A stretch of 55,648 bases of DNA from positions 1-55,648 of IMG/VR virus record IMGVR_UViG_3300025073_000058. One strand, 5' to 3'. This document shows positions 40,300 to 48,151 of the stretch, piece by piece; the stretch's first letter is position 1; the number at the start of each line of letters is the position of its first letter. The translations under genes were made by a program, and so were the position numbers. Below the pieces are notes generated by a model. The model worked only from the letters and a program-made list of their open reading frames with translations, had not been told where the DNA came from and made no database searches. The DNA comes from a virus.

Positions 40300-42710
40300 T
40301 GTTTACAGAAGAAGAAGTACGTAAAGCAACGCTTGAATATTTTGAGGGGGACGAGCTAGCAACAGACGTCTGGATGAAGAAGTATGCCCTCAGAGATAAG
40401 GAAGATTTGTTTTTAGAGAGCTATCCGGACGAAACAATCCGGAGGGTGACAAAAGAGTTTGCAAGAATAGAAAAAAAATATCCCAACCCTCTTAGCGAAA
40501 AGGAAATATACGAAGCCTTACGCGGGTTTAAATACATCGTTCCTCAAGGAAGCCCGCTTTATGGAATAGGAAACAATTATAGTTTATCTTCTTTGGCAAA
40601 CTGCGTTGTAGCAAGACCGCCAGAGGACAACATTTCTTCTATTTTTGAAAGCGGAAGAGACTTAGCCAATCTTACCAAAAGAAGGTGCGGAGTTGGTACG
40701 GACTTATCTCTTTTACGCCCGGAGGGTACTGGAGTAAATAACAGTGCTAAAACCACTTCGGGTGCTTGGAGTTTTGCTGATTATTATTCAAATGTTGCAA
40801 GAATGATAGGACAAGGTAATCGAAGGGCGGCTCTTTTAATCTCTTTGGATGGTAGACATCCTGATGTAGAGAAGTTTGCATCTATGAAGAAAGACCTTAA
40901 AAAGGTTGTTGGAGCAAATGTTTCAATAAAGATTTATGACGATTTTATGAAGGCAGCTTTAAATGATGAAGAATACGAACTTCGGTGGCCAGTAGAGGGA
41001 CCGGCAAAAGTAACAAGAAAAATAAAAGCAAAAGAACTTTGGAAGCATATCACTAAGTTAGCTAGAGATACAGCAGAACCTGGCATTCTTTTTTGGTCTA
41101 GAATAATCTCTTATTGTCCCGCTTCGTCTTATCCAAGGTTTAAAGCTGTTTCTACAAATGCTTGTTCTGAACTTCCTTTGTGTGTTAACGATGGATGTCG
41201 CCTTCTTCTGCTTAATTTAAAATCTTTTGTTGACAGCGCCTTTGAGGCTCCACAAGTCAATTTTAAAAAATTGCGTTCTATGACACACGTTGCGCAAAGA
41301 CTTTTGGACGATTTGGTTGATTTGGAAATGGAGAAAATAGAAAAAATCATTAAAGTCTGCGATACTCAAGATGAAAAACAAATTTGGCAAGAAATGTTTG
41401 AATCTGCAAGAGACGGAAGAAGAACAGGTCTTAGTATTACTGGCCTTGCAGATATGTTTGCGGAATTAAAGTTGTGTTATGATTCTTCTGAAGCTATAGC
41501 AGTAGCGGATGAGGTCTTTAATACAATAAAAACTTCTGCCTATGAAAGCAGTGTGACTCTTGCAAAAGAGAGAGGTGTCTTTCCTGCTTTTAAATGGGAA
41601 CTGGAAAAAGATAACGAGTTTATTCTTTCTCTTTCGAAAGAGCTGCAAAAGGAAATAAGGAGTTTTGGCAGAAGAAACATTTCTATTTTAACTTGTTCTC
41701 CCGCTGGTTCTATTTCTCTTCTAACACAAACCAGCAGCGGGATAGAACCAGTATTCCAGAACTCTTATACCAGAAAGAGAAAAACTAATTCAGAAGAAAA
41801 GACGATTGGTAAAGAAGACCTTGTAGGCGATAAGTGGGTAGAATATGAAGTAAAGCACTCTAACCTTACAGAATACCAAAAAAAGTTCAACACTACAGAT
41901 ATCCCAGAATACTTTGTTTCGGCGAATGAAATTGATTGGAAGCGCCGAGTGGAAATGCAAAGTGTGATACAAAAACATATAGACCACTCCATATCTTCTA
42001 CGATTAATTTACCAGAAAGCACAACCGCAGAACAAGTAGAAGAAATTTATACTTATGCTTGGGAAAAGGGGCTTAAGGGAATAACTGTTTATAGAGAAGG
42101 CTCCAGAGATGCTGTTTTGTTTACCTCTAAGGAAAAAGCAAAGCAAGAGAACGGGAAGACATCTAACCCCTTTAATATTACAAAGGCTCCCAAGCGTCCT
42201 CTATCATTAAAATGTGACATCCACAGAGCGAAGATAAAAGGAGAAGAGTGGACTATTTTTGTTGGTTTGTTAGACTCTAAGCCATATGAGATTTTTGCTG
42301 GTCTATCGGATTTGGTGGAAATACCTACAAAACATACAACAGGAATTATCGAGAAGACAAAATTTAAATCTAGAAGTAGATATGATCTCGTTTACGGAGA
42401 AGACGCAACAAAGATAAAAGATATTGCAAAAGTCTTTAATAATCCTACAGAAGGGGTTATGACGAGATTAATTTCTTTATCCTTGAGACATGGAAGTTCT
42501 CCTTCTTTTATCGTGGAGCAGCTTAATAGAAGCGAAGATGGAGATTTTTCTTCTTTTGCCAAGGTTATTGCAAGAATTTTGAAAAGATACATAAATGACG
42601 GTGTTTGTGTTTGTGGAGGCGACAGTATTTGTCAAGAATGTGGGCAAAAGCTGGTATATGAAGGTGGTTGTGCCGTTTGCAAAACTTGCGGGTATTCAAA
42701 ATGCGGATAG
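40299..42710 (+). CDS. Ribonucleotide reductase, class II-type (NrdJ-like)
   Basis: 803 residues. YSLSSLANCVVARPPEDNI, RCGVGTDLSLLRPEGTGVNN, TNACSELPL (active-site loop, usually NPCGE), ILTCSPAGSISLLTQTSSGIEPVF and a C-terminal cysteine-rich end (CVCGG...CQECG...CKTCGYSKCG). No NrdB gene is seen, which fits a B12-dependent class II enzyme that makes dNTPs from ribonucleotides. The C-terminal cysteines re-reduce the active site or bind zinc. ACSE in place of PCGE is unusual. Confidence 0.88.
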   Translation: MFTEEEVRKATLEYFEGDELATDVWMKKYALRDKEDLFLESYPDETIRRVTKEFARIEKKYPNPLSEKEIYEALRGFKYIVPQGSPLYGIGNNYSLSSLANCVVARPPEDNISSIFESGRDLANLTKRRCGVGTDLSLLRPEGTGVNNSAKTTSGAWSFADYYSNVARMIGQGNRRAALLISLDGRHPDVEKFASMKKDLKKVVGANVSIKIYDDFMKAALNDEEYELRWPVEGPAKVTRKIKAKELWKHITKLARDTAEPGILFWSRIISYCPASSYPRFKAVSTNACSELPLCVNDGCRLLLLNLKSFVDSAFEAPQVNFKKLRSMTHVAQRLLDDLVDLEMEKIEKIIKVCDTQDEKQIWQEMFESARDGRRTGLSITGLADMFAELKLCYDSSEAIAVADEVFNTIKTSAYESSVTLAKERGVFPAFKWELEKDNEFILSLSKELQKEIRSFGRRNISILTCSPAGSISLLTQTSSGIEPVFQNSYTRKRKTNSEEKTIGKEDLVGDKWVEYEVKHSNLTEYQKKFNTTDIPEYFVSANEIDWKRRVEMQSVIQKHIDHSISSTINLPESTTAEQVEEIYTYAWEKGLKGITVYREGSRDAVLFTSKEKAKQENGKTSNPFNITKAPKRPLSLKCDIHRAKIKGEEWTIFVGLLDSKPYEIFAGLSDLVEIPTKHTTGIIEKTKFKSRSRYDLVYGEDATKIKDIAKVFNNPTEGVMTRLISLSLRHGSSPSFIVEQLNRSEDGDFSSFAKVIARILKRYINDGVCVCGGDSICQECGQKLVYEGGCAVCKTCGYSKCG

Positions 42711-42994
42711 CAAAAAAGATCTTGACTGTTGCCAAGGAGTGTGTTTTAATACTCTCCGATAAAGAGGACGTCGTGCCCAAGGTAAAAGAACTTACACCAG
42801 AAGAAAAAGAATTCAAAGAACTGCAATCTGCCGTAAAAGATGCTCTCTTTGTGGCTTCTCAGTTGGTAGCAGATTTTATTCTTCTTTCGGAATCTATTTC
42901 AACACTTAATAAAAGCGTCAAGCAGCTTGACCAGCGGGTTGCTTCTATTGAAGAATTCCTTGCAAAAGAGGAAAAAAAGCTGGAGATTAATTAA
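42701..42994 (+). CDS. Small coiled-coil protein
   Basis: 97 residues, overlapping the RNR end by 10 bases. N-terminal basic helix (MRIAKKILTVAKECVLIL), then a heptad-rich C-terminus (SESISTLNKSVKQLDQRVASIEEFLAKEE). Function unknown. TAATG overlap with the next gene. Confidence 0.6.
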   Translation: MRIAKKILTVAKECVLILSDKEDVVPKVKELTPEEKEFKELQSAVKDALFVASQLVADFILLSESISTLNKSVKQLDQRVASIEEFLAKEEKKLEIN

Positions 42995-43221
42995 TGAAAA
43001 AACAATGGCTAATCGCATATTGCATAGGCTGTAAGAGGATAAAGAGCGTTCAGCCATTTGATGCTCTTGAGCCCGAGAAGGCAAAGTTGTTTATAAAAAC
43101 TATACGGAGAGGCAATAGAACTAGGACAAAAGATAATGTCCAACATTGGAAGGTGGGGATTCGAAGTTCAGAAATTGCGCCTGTAGAACAAGACTGCCCA
43201 TGCGTGAGGAGATATTGGTAA
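42994..43221 (+). CDS. Small hypothetical protein with cysteine pairs
   Basis: 75 residues. CIGC near the N-terminus and CPC near the end could make a zinc site. Basic middle (IRRGNRTRTKDNVQHW). Both ends overlap neighbours by TAATG, so it is translationally coupled between the coiled-coil gene and the ThyX-like gene. Confidence 0.58.
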   Translation: MKKQWLIAYCIGCKRIKSVQPFDALEPEKAKLFIKTIRRGNRTRTKDNVQHWKVGIRSSEIAPVEQDCPCVRRYW

Positions 43222-43793
43222 TGTCGACTCCTGTTAAATATGTCTACAACTATACGAATCCGGATGGATTAGAAAAAGAAATAGAGATTAATTTTTCTGT
43301 CTTGGTGAGAAAACTAACAGATTTCGACCTAATGATTGAAGCGTTTAAAATGACATCACATAAGGAAATTAAAAAGATATCTCTAAGTGCTGCGTATAAA
43401 TCTGAACACTCACCCATTAGAACACAGATGTTTTGGATTGAAATGTATGGCATTCCGCATTTTGTTTCTACTCATTTCCCAAGGCACTCTGTTGGCAATT
43501 CTTTTTATGTGAGAACAGGAAGAGAAGACAGAGGCCAAAAGGGAGAACAAGACAGATGGACTCCCTCTGATATGGCGATGCTGGTAAATGCTCAATCGCT
43601 AATAAACATGTCGAGGAAGAGGCTTTGTGCGAAGTCGCACGCCGTGACTCAACGAGTGTTCCGAGAGATAAAGAAAAATGTAGCCAAAGTTGACCCGGAC
43701 CTAGCTAAGTATATGGTTAGAGAATGCATCTATAGAAACGGCTTTTGCCCAGAGTTTAAGTCGTGTGGTTTTATAGAAAACAGAGGGAAATAA
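43221..43793 (+). CDS. Divergent ThyX-like protein (FAD-dependent thymidylate synthase family)
   Basis: 190 residues. SEHSPIRTQMFWIEMYGIPHFVSTHFPRHSVGNSFYVRTGREDRG keeps the layout of the ThyX core, but the signature RHRxxSxNExSxR is changed to RHSVGNSFYVR (Arg88-His89). ThyX makes dTMP from dUMP with folate and FAD. The change may mean a different substrate or a modified-base role. dUTPase and the dCMP deaminase in the same operon supply dUMP. Start set by TAATG overlap and gaggag upstream. Confidence 0.7.
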   Translation: MSTPVKYVYNYTNPDGLEKEIEINFSVLVRKLTDFDLMIEAFKMTSHKEIKKISLSAAYKSEHSPIRTQMFWIEMYGIPHFVSTHFPRHSVGNSFYVRTGREDRGQKGEQDRWTPSDMAMLVNAQSLINMSRKRLCAKSHAVTQRVFREIKKNVAKVDPDLAKYMVRECIYRNGFCPEFKSCGFIENRGK

Positions 43794-44104
43794 TGAAAAA
43801 ACAAATGTTGATTTTTGAAGACGAGCAGATGGTGCATTGGAGAATTCCGTGTCAGTGTGGTATAAGAGAACACGACATAGAGCTTACTATAATAAAGGAC
43901 GAAGAGGGGGAGATTTATAATTGGGTTGATCTCAGAACGCAAATGTTTGCTGATAGCTTTTGGGAAAGGATTAAAGAAGCTTTTTCAATTCTTTTTAGGG
44001 GTAGGACAACGGACAAAAGCGAAGTCTTTTTGTTCGACGAAGAAAATATTGAGTCTTTTATTGATGCCCTAAAGAAATCCGCAGAGAGAATAAAAGAAAT
44101 ATAA
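43793..44104 (+). CDS. Hypothetical protein
   Basis: 103 residues, TAATG overlap with the ThyX-like gene. CQCG near residue 18 and a helical C-terminal half (FWERIKEAFSILFRG; FIDALKKSAERIKEI). Resembles small phage proteins of unknown function. tRNA-Ser starts 7 bases after its stop. Confidence 0.6.
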   Translation: MKKQMLIFEDEQMVHWRIPCQCGIREHDIELTIIKDEEGEIYNWVDLRTQMFADSFWERIKEAFSILFRGRTTDKSEVFLFDEENIESFIDALKKSAERIKEI

Positions 44105-44110
44105 GCTTGT

Positions 44111-44196
44111 GGAAGGTTGACGGAGCGGCTATCGTGCCCGCTTGGAAAGCGGCGGCCAACCGAAAGGTTGCAGAGGTTCGAGTCCTCTACCTTCCG
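44111..44196 (+). tRNA. tRNA-Ser(GGA)
   Basis: Class II tRNA: acceptor ggaaggt/accttcc, D-arm TGACGGAGCGGCTATCGT typical of Ser, anticodon loop TTGGAAA with GGA at 44144-44146 (stem has one c/c mismatch at its base), long variable arm (ccaaccgaaaggttg), T-arm agagg-TTCGAGT-cctct, discriminator G at 44196. CCA not encoded. Confidence 0.92.
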
Positions 44197-44220
44197 TAGA
44201 AAGCAGAAAGGTAAAAAGAA

Positions 44221-44664
44221 ATGACACACACTTTTTCGAAGTTTATTATCCAGCTTGACGACCCGGAGTGTATGCCGACGAAAGCAAATCCTACAGATTC
44301 GGGTTATGACCTTAAGGCTTTTCTTAAAGAGCCTTTGGTGCTTGAGCCGGGACAGTGGGCGTTGGTTCCTTGTGGATTTAAAATGCAAATGCCTATAGGC
44401 GTTGATGCGCAAATTCGTCCAAGGTCGGGGTTGGCTCTTAAAAATGGAGTTACTGTTGCAAACTCTCCCGGCAGTATTGATAACGAGTACCGTGGCCCAA
44501 TTGCCGTAATCCTTTATAATTATAGTAAAGAGCCTTACACTGTGTTTCCCTACTCAAGAATTGCGCAAATGGTGTTTGGTTCTGTGGTATATTGTGATCT
44601 TACTGTTGGAGAGGTTAATACAAACACCAGCAGAGGCACGGGCGGATTCGGGTCGTCAGACTAG
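44221..44664 (+). CDS. dUTP diphosphatase (dUTPase)
   Basis: 147 residues, the normal length. All five motifs are present: DSGYDLKA, RPRSGLALKNGV, NSPGSIDNEYRGPI, SRIAQMVF and the C-terminal RGTGGFGSSD. Hydrolyses dUTP to dUMP, keeping uracil out of DNA and feeding the ThyX-like step. Confidence 0.96.
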   Translation: MTHTFSKFIIQLDDPECMPTKANPTDSGYDLKAFLKEPLVLEPGQWALVPCGFKMQMPIGVDAQIRPRSGLALKNGVTVANSPGSIDNEYRGPIAVILYNYSKEPYTVFPYSRIAQMVFGSVVYCDLTVGEVNTNTSRGTGGFGSSD

Positions 44665-44676
44665 ATAAAACCAAAA

Positions 44677-44702
44677 TTTCCTCCTATTTATATAGGAGGG
44701 AA
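44677..44702 (+). promoter_or_regulatory. Hairpin burying the ribosome site of an HNH gene
   Basis: A 7-bp stem cctccta/taggagg (44680-44686 with 44693-44699), extended by three weaker pairs, hides the Shine-Dalgarno ggaggg 7 bases before the ATG at 44708. The sequence CTATTTATATA in the 5' arm and loop resembles the late promoter box, so late transcripts could begin within the hairpin and escape it. Confidence 0.6.
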
Positions 44703-44707
44703 ACAAG

Positions 44708-45421
44708 ATGTATGGAGAGTATGAAATTTTAGAAGAAAAGACCAAAGAAGAATTCGGCTATTCTACTGGTGACTTAAAAAAAGGCTCTCACAAACCTGTT
44801 TGGTTAAAGTGTCGAAGATGTGGGATTGAAGCGATAAAGGAATATAAATTTTCGCAAAGAAGGCACCTTTGCCCTTCTATACAAAATGGGGAAAAATGGT
44901 GTTATAAGTGTAAGAAATTTCTACCATTATTAGATTTCTCGAAAAACAGACATACCTTAACAGGGTACCAGAAGGTTTGTAAAGAGTGCTTTGCAAATTA
45001 CAGTTGTGTTCAAGCAGGGTATAAAAAGAAGTCTTTTAAGATGAAAAGCGATTTAAAAGCTTACTTTAGACAAAGGATATCTTCAATATCTTTCTCGTGC
45101 AGGAGGAAAAACATTATTTGTACTTTAGAAAAAGATGATATTTACGATTTATTCCTAAAACAAAAAGGAAAATGCTTTTACACAGGTAAAAGCATTAGTC
45201 GTAATTCTGGTATATTTCAACACGATAGTGTAAGCATAGACAGAATAGACCCAACAAAAGGATATACAAAAGAAAACATTGTTTTGTGTTGTTTCGCAAT
45301 TAATTCTTTAAAAGGAAGTTTAAGCATAGAAGAATTTGTTTCTTTTGTAAAAGAAATAATACCTGGGCTAAGCTCTTTTATAAAAGAGTTAGACAGAAAG
45401 TACGAGAAAGATGAAGTATAA
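44708..45421 (+). CDS. HNH endonuclease, zinc-rich
   Basis: 237 residues. N-terminal zinc ribbon (CRRCG), a second CYKC...CKEC ribbon, then an HNH-type core: CFYTGKSISRNSGIFQHDSVSIDRIDPTKGYTKENIVLCC. The DRIDPTKGYTKEN form is common in phage HNH nucleases. Probable homing endonuclease. Controlled by a ribosome-site hairpin, as is the HNH gene at 3890. Confidence 0.85.
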   Translation: MYGEYEILEEKTKEEFGYSTGDLKKGSHKPVWLKCRRCGIEAIKEYKFSQRRHLCPSIQNGEKWCYKCKKFLPLLDFSKNRHTLTGYQKVCKECFANYSCVQAGYKKKSFKMKSDLKAYFRQRISSISFSCRRKNIICTLEKDDIYDLFLKQKGKCFYTGKSISRNSGIFQHDSVSIDRIDPTKGYTKENIVLCCFAINSLKGSLSIEEFVSFVKEIIPGLSSFIKELDRKYEKDEV

Positions 45422-45601
45422 ACTTTTGTGGTACTCTGTGAAAAATGATATTTGATATCATAGTTTCTAAAAATGGAGTTGTTTTAGACCTAGGTTTAAT
45501 TGTCCGGAAGGTTAAAGACTAGGAAATAGATATTTTGTTGTAGTTGCATTGTCTTAACAAACGGTGATCTAGAATAGAAGATATCACCTAAGGAGAAAGA
45601 A
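45422..45601 (+). ncRNA. Intergenic RNA region with four hairpins
   Basis: No gene is seen. Four hairpins follow one another: atgatat/atatcat (45445-45461), tctaaaa/ttttaga (45466-45488), ctag-tttaa/ttaaa-ctag (45490-45522) and ggtgat/atcacc (45563-45588), then the aaggag ribosome site of the next gene. This could be a structured leader, a small RNA or part of the HNH element. No known riboswitch class was recognised. Confidence 0.4.
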
Positions 45602-45865
45602 ATGACAGAAAACGTTGACGAGAAACCCAAGAGCACAGAGGAAAGAATTGCAGATTATCTAAAGTCTATTGCTACGATTGATGCTACTATTGAGCCGTAC
45701 AAGGAGCAACGAAAGGAACTTCGGAAAGGCTACGTAGATAACAACTGGCTTACAAAGGAACAAATTAAAGACATTATGATTGTCTATCGTCTCCGTAAGA
45801 ACGGGACTAATTTTCAAGATCTAAGCGAGATGCAGAAGAAGATTGTCAAGATGTTGGGAGACTGA
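45602..45865 (+). CDS. Small hypothetical protein
   Basis: 87 residues, helical and charged (TEERIADYLKSIATIDATIEPYKEQRKELRKGY). Strong ribosome site (taaggagaaaga). The next gene starts one base after its stop. No family recognised. Confidence 0.6.
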   Translation: MTENVDEKPKSTEERIADYLKSIATIDATIEPYKEQRKELRKGYVDNNWLTKEQIKDIMIVYRLRKNGTNFQDLSEMQKKIVKMLGD

Positions 45866-45866
45866 G

Positions 45867-46139
45867 ATGCACCTGAAGCCAACAAATAAGTGGATGGTCG
45901 TAGAAAAGGTCGACCTTGAAGAACTATCAGAGGGTTTGTCCAAAGACAAAGAAATTAATCTTCTCTTGCCTGTGGATAAAGCTAAAGACAAGGCTCAAGA
46001 CTTCGTTGTGGTTAGAGCAGACACGGGACCAAAAGCCACCTATCTTGTGGTTGAGAACCTCCTTCAGTCTGTAAAGATCCTAGATAGAGAGTTCTTTCTT
46101 ATTCGAGAACACAACGTCGTTGCTTACATCGAGCTTTGA
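45867..46139 (+). CDS. GroES/gp31-like co-chaperonin (tentative)
   Basis: 90 residues. LKPTNKWMVVEKVD at the start and REHNVVAYIEL at the end match the first and last strands of the GroES barrel, with DFVVVRADTGPKATYLVV and VKILDREFFLI between. T4 makes gp31, a GroES substitute needed to fold its capsid protein. The length suits a GroES subunit. The mobile loop cannot be placed with certainty. Confidence 0.5.
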   Translation: MHLKPTNKWMVVEKVDLEELSEGLSKDKEINLLLPVDKAKDKAQDFVVVRADTGPKATYLVVENLLQSVKILDREFFLIREHNVVAYIEL

Positions 46140-46147
46140 AATGATCG

Positions 46148-47269
46148 ATGAAGTTCTTTTTCTACTCAAGGCCCAGAAGACTTCCTCGCGCTAAAGCCTA
46201 CAGAACGTTTGCAACTATTGTAATAGGCTGCAATTTTCCTTCTATGCTGTGTGCTTCCCTTGCGTTGAAAAGACCTGGGATTGCGTATACAAGAAAAATA
46301 GATCCTCTTCCGTGGGAAGTCAGTAGACTTAAGTGGTTTAGAGAGAATGTTTTTTATACTTCTCTGTTTAACGGAGCTATGCTGAACGATAGCGCAGCAG
46401 ATAAAATCGTTGTGGATGGAGAGAAACGGCTTGTCCATATAATATATGGCGGGCGAGAATATTCTTATCAATACAAGAAGTTGCTTGTTTATGACACACA
46501 TAACGTGGAAGGATTATCGAAATACAAAACAGGAGAAAGAAATCCAGAAGACGTTAATGTTTATTATTTTGACTGGGCTAATATGATAGACATACAGGGA
46601 GACTGGAAGTGCCATTTTGGACAGCAGAGATTTTTTAAAAGAGAAGAGAAACTTTGTTCAATTATACATTTTCCTTTAGTTGGTCTTGGCAAGACTCCTG
46701 TTCTTAAGAAGCTTTCTCAGGCGTTTAGCAAGCCTTACACAAATATTATTTCTGTGTCTCGTCTTAAGCTTAAAGACATACAGGGAGAAGAATTGCGAAG
46801 ATATTCCCAAGGAGAAGTGTTGGAATATCTTAGCTTTTTTATTAAAAACACTCTTGGGTTAGTTGGGAGAAAGCGGATGTGGAGATCAAAAGAGAAACAG
46901 CCCGAAGTCTCTTATTATCCGATTTATTTGGATATGGTTAGAAGAGAAGAATACATAGAAGACCCCAACGTTTATTACGATCCAGAGAAGAGAATACAAT
47001 TCTTTTTGAAAGAGGAAGATTATTATCCTCCTTGGCTTAAATATTTACAAAATACTCCAATTACAAATGCAGCTTCTTCTTATTTGTGGGATGCGATGAA
47101 GATGTGGAAAGGAAAGGCAGAAAGTGGAAACGACCTTTACTTCGAAGAATACGAAAGAGATGATGTCTGGAAAGATAAAAAAGATTCTGACCATTCGGGA
47201 TCTGAGGGAGAAGGATCGGGATGTGACGAGGCCGGTGGGCTTTACGTCGACCGCGATAATTCCGATTAG
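46148..47269 (+). CDS. Hypothetical protein with acidic C-terminus
   Basis: 373 residues. Not recognised. The body is mixed alpha/beta (FATIVIGCNFPSMLCASLALKRPGIAY; KKLLVYDTHNVEGLSKYKTG). The last 45 residues are acidic and Ser/Gly-rich (KKDSDHSGSEGEGSGCDEAG) and lie in DNA shared with the next gene in another frame. Confidence 0.55.
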   Translation: MKFFFYSRPRRLPRAKAYRTFATIVIGCNFPSMLCASLALKRPGIAYTRKIDPLPWEVSRLKWFRENVFYTSLFNGAMLNDSAADKIVVDGEKRLVHIIYGGREYSYQYKKLLVYDTHNVEGLSKYKTGERNPEDVNVYYFDWANMIDIQGDWKCHFGQQRFFKREEKLCSIIHFPLVGLGKTPVLKKLSQAFSKPYTNIISVSRLKLKDIQGEELRRYSQGEVLEYLSFFIKNTLGLVGRKRMWRSKEKQPEVSYYPIYLDMVRREEYIEDPNVYYDPEKRIQFFLKEEDYYPPWLKYLQNTPITNAASSYLWDAMKMWKGKAESGNDLYFEEYERDDVWKDKKDSDHSGSEGEGSGCDEAGGLYVDRDNSD

Positions 47270-48149
47270 CGGTGACTTTCGAAATACTTCTTTTTATTGG
47301 AATGATTTGTATATCCCCGTCGGTAAAGGTCTTTTAGCTTTTGAGAGGACAGCATATGAGGCGGCTCTTTTGGGTGCAACTTCAATTTATGTTGTAGTAA
47401 ACAATAAACAATATATTCCCATACGAAATAGACTTGGGAATTGGATGTACTCTCCTGCTTTTGCTCGCAAGTATCTTTATCACAAGAACCTTTTAGAAGA
47501 AGGCAAAGGACATGCGTTCCCAAACTTAAATTCTTTAAGGAAGAGAATCCCTATTTTTTATATTATCTCCGACTTCGAAGAGGAAGGAGTTAATACTCTG
47601 TTGTGGTCTACTTTAAAAGCGATGATATTGACAACAAAGATGTTTGAAACAATATCAGCATATGCTTTGCCGGATAAATATCTTGTAATGTTTCCTTATT
47701 CTGCAACCGATTTAGACTTTTTGAACGAAGTAAGAAAAACAGCTATGAGCTGGGAAGGTGGTAATATCTTCTTTGAGAGAGATGGGAAAACAATTTTAGA
47801 CGGAGAGTTGTGCCCTTTTATAATAAGATACAACAGGTTTGTTGAGTTTGTTAAGGCATATTACTCTTCTGTCAATAAGAAAAAAAAAGAGTACGAGTCT
47901 CTTGAAAAAGCCCTTAAAGAAAACTTCTATAAGAAGATACAGTTTAAAGAGGTATTTGAGAATATTGCGCGACAGGAAGATGATATTTTCTTGACTCCCA
48001 CTTGGTCCTATGATATTACTCTGTGGGAAGGATATAGAAGCTTCTTGCTAGAAACAAAAGAGTTCCCCGAGCGAGAAGAGTTCCTTTCTAAAAAAGAATT
48101 CATTCCTCGTCAAACCCTTCAGGCGATGGAGTTTTTAGGTAAAAAATAA
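47160..48149 (+). CDS. Nucleotidyltransferase-like protein (GT-A fold, tentative)
   Basis: 329 residues. IIPISGDFRNTSFYWNDLYIPVGKGLL, FERTAYEAALLGATSIYVVVNN and IPIRNRLGNW recall sugar-nucleotide pyrophosphorylase-type proteins found in phages, in which a nucleotide-binding loop is followed by GxxxIWIVxN. Substrate unknown. The likely start at 47160 (or 47163) gives a 110-base overlap with the preceding gene, long for this genome; an upstream GTG at 47124 is possible. Confidence 0.5.
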   Translation: MMSGKIKKILTIRDLREKDRDVTRPVGFTSTAIIPISGDFRNTSFYWNDLYIPVGKGLLAFERTAYEAALLGATSIYVVVNNKQYIPIRNRLGNWMYSPAFARKYLYHKNLLEEGKGHAFPNLNSLRKRIPIFYIISDFEEEGVNTLLWSTLKAMILTTKMFETISAYALPDKYLVMFPYSATDLDFLNEVRKTAMSWEGGNIFFERDGKTILDGELCPFIIRYNRFVEFVKAYYSSVNKKKKEYESLEKALKENFYKKIQFKEVFENIARQEDDIFLTPTWSYDITLWEGYRSFLLETKEFPEREEFLSKKEFIPRQTLQAMEFLGKK

Positions 48150-48151
48150 AC

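Noticed and set aside
45481-45495. gttttaga resembling a Cas9 repeat start
   Set aside because: A single short match within a hairpin, with no repeats, no anti-repeat and no cas genes.
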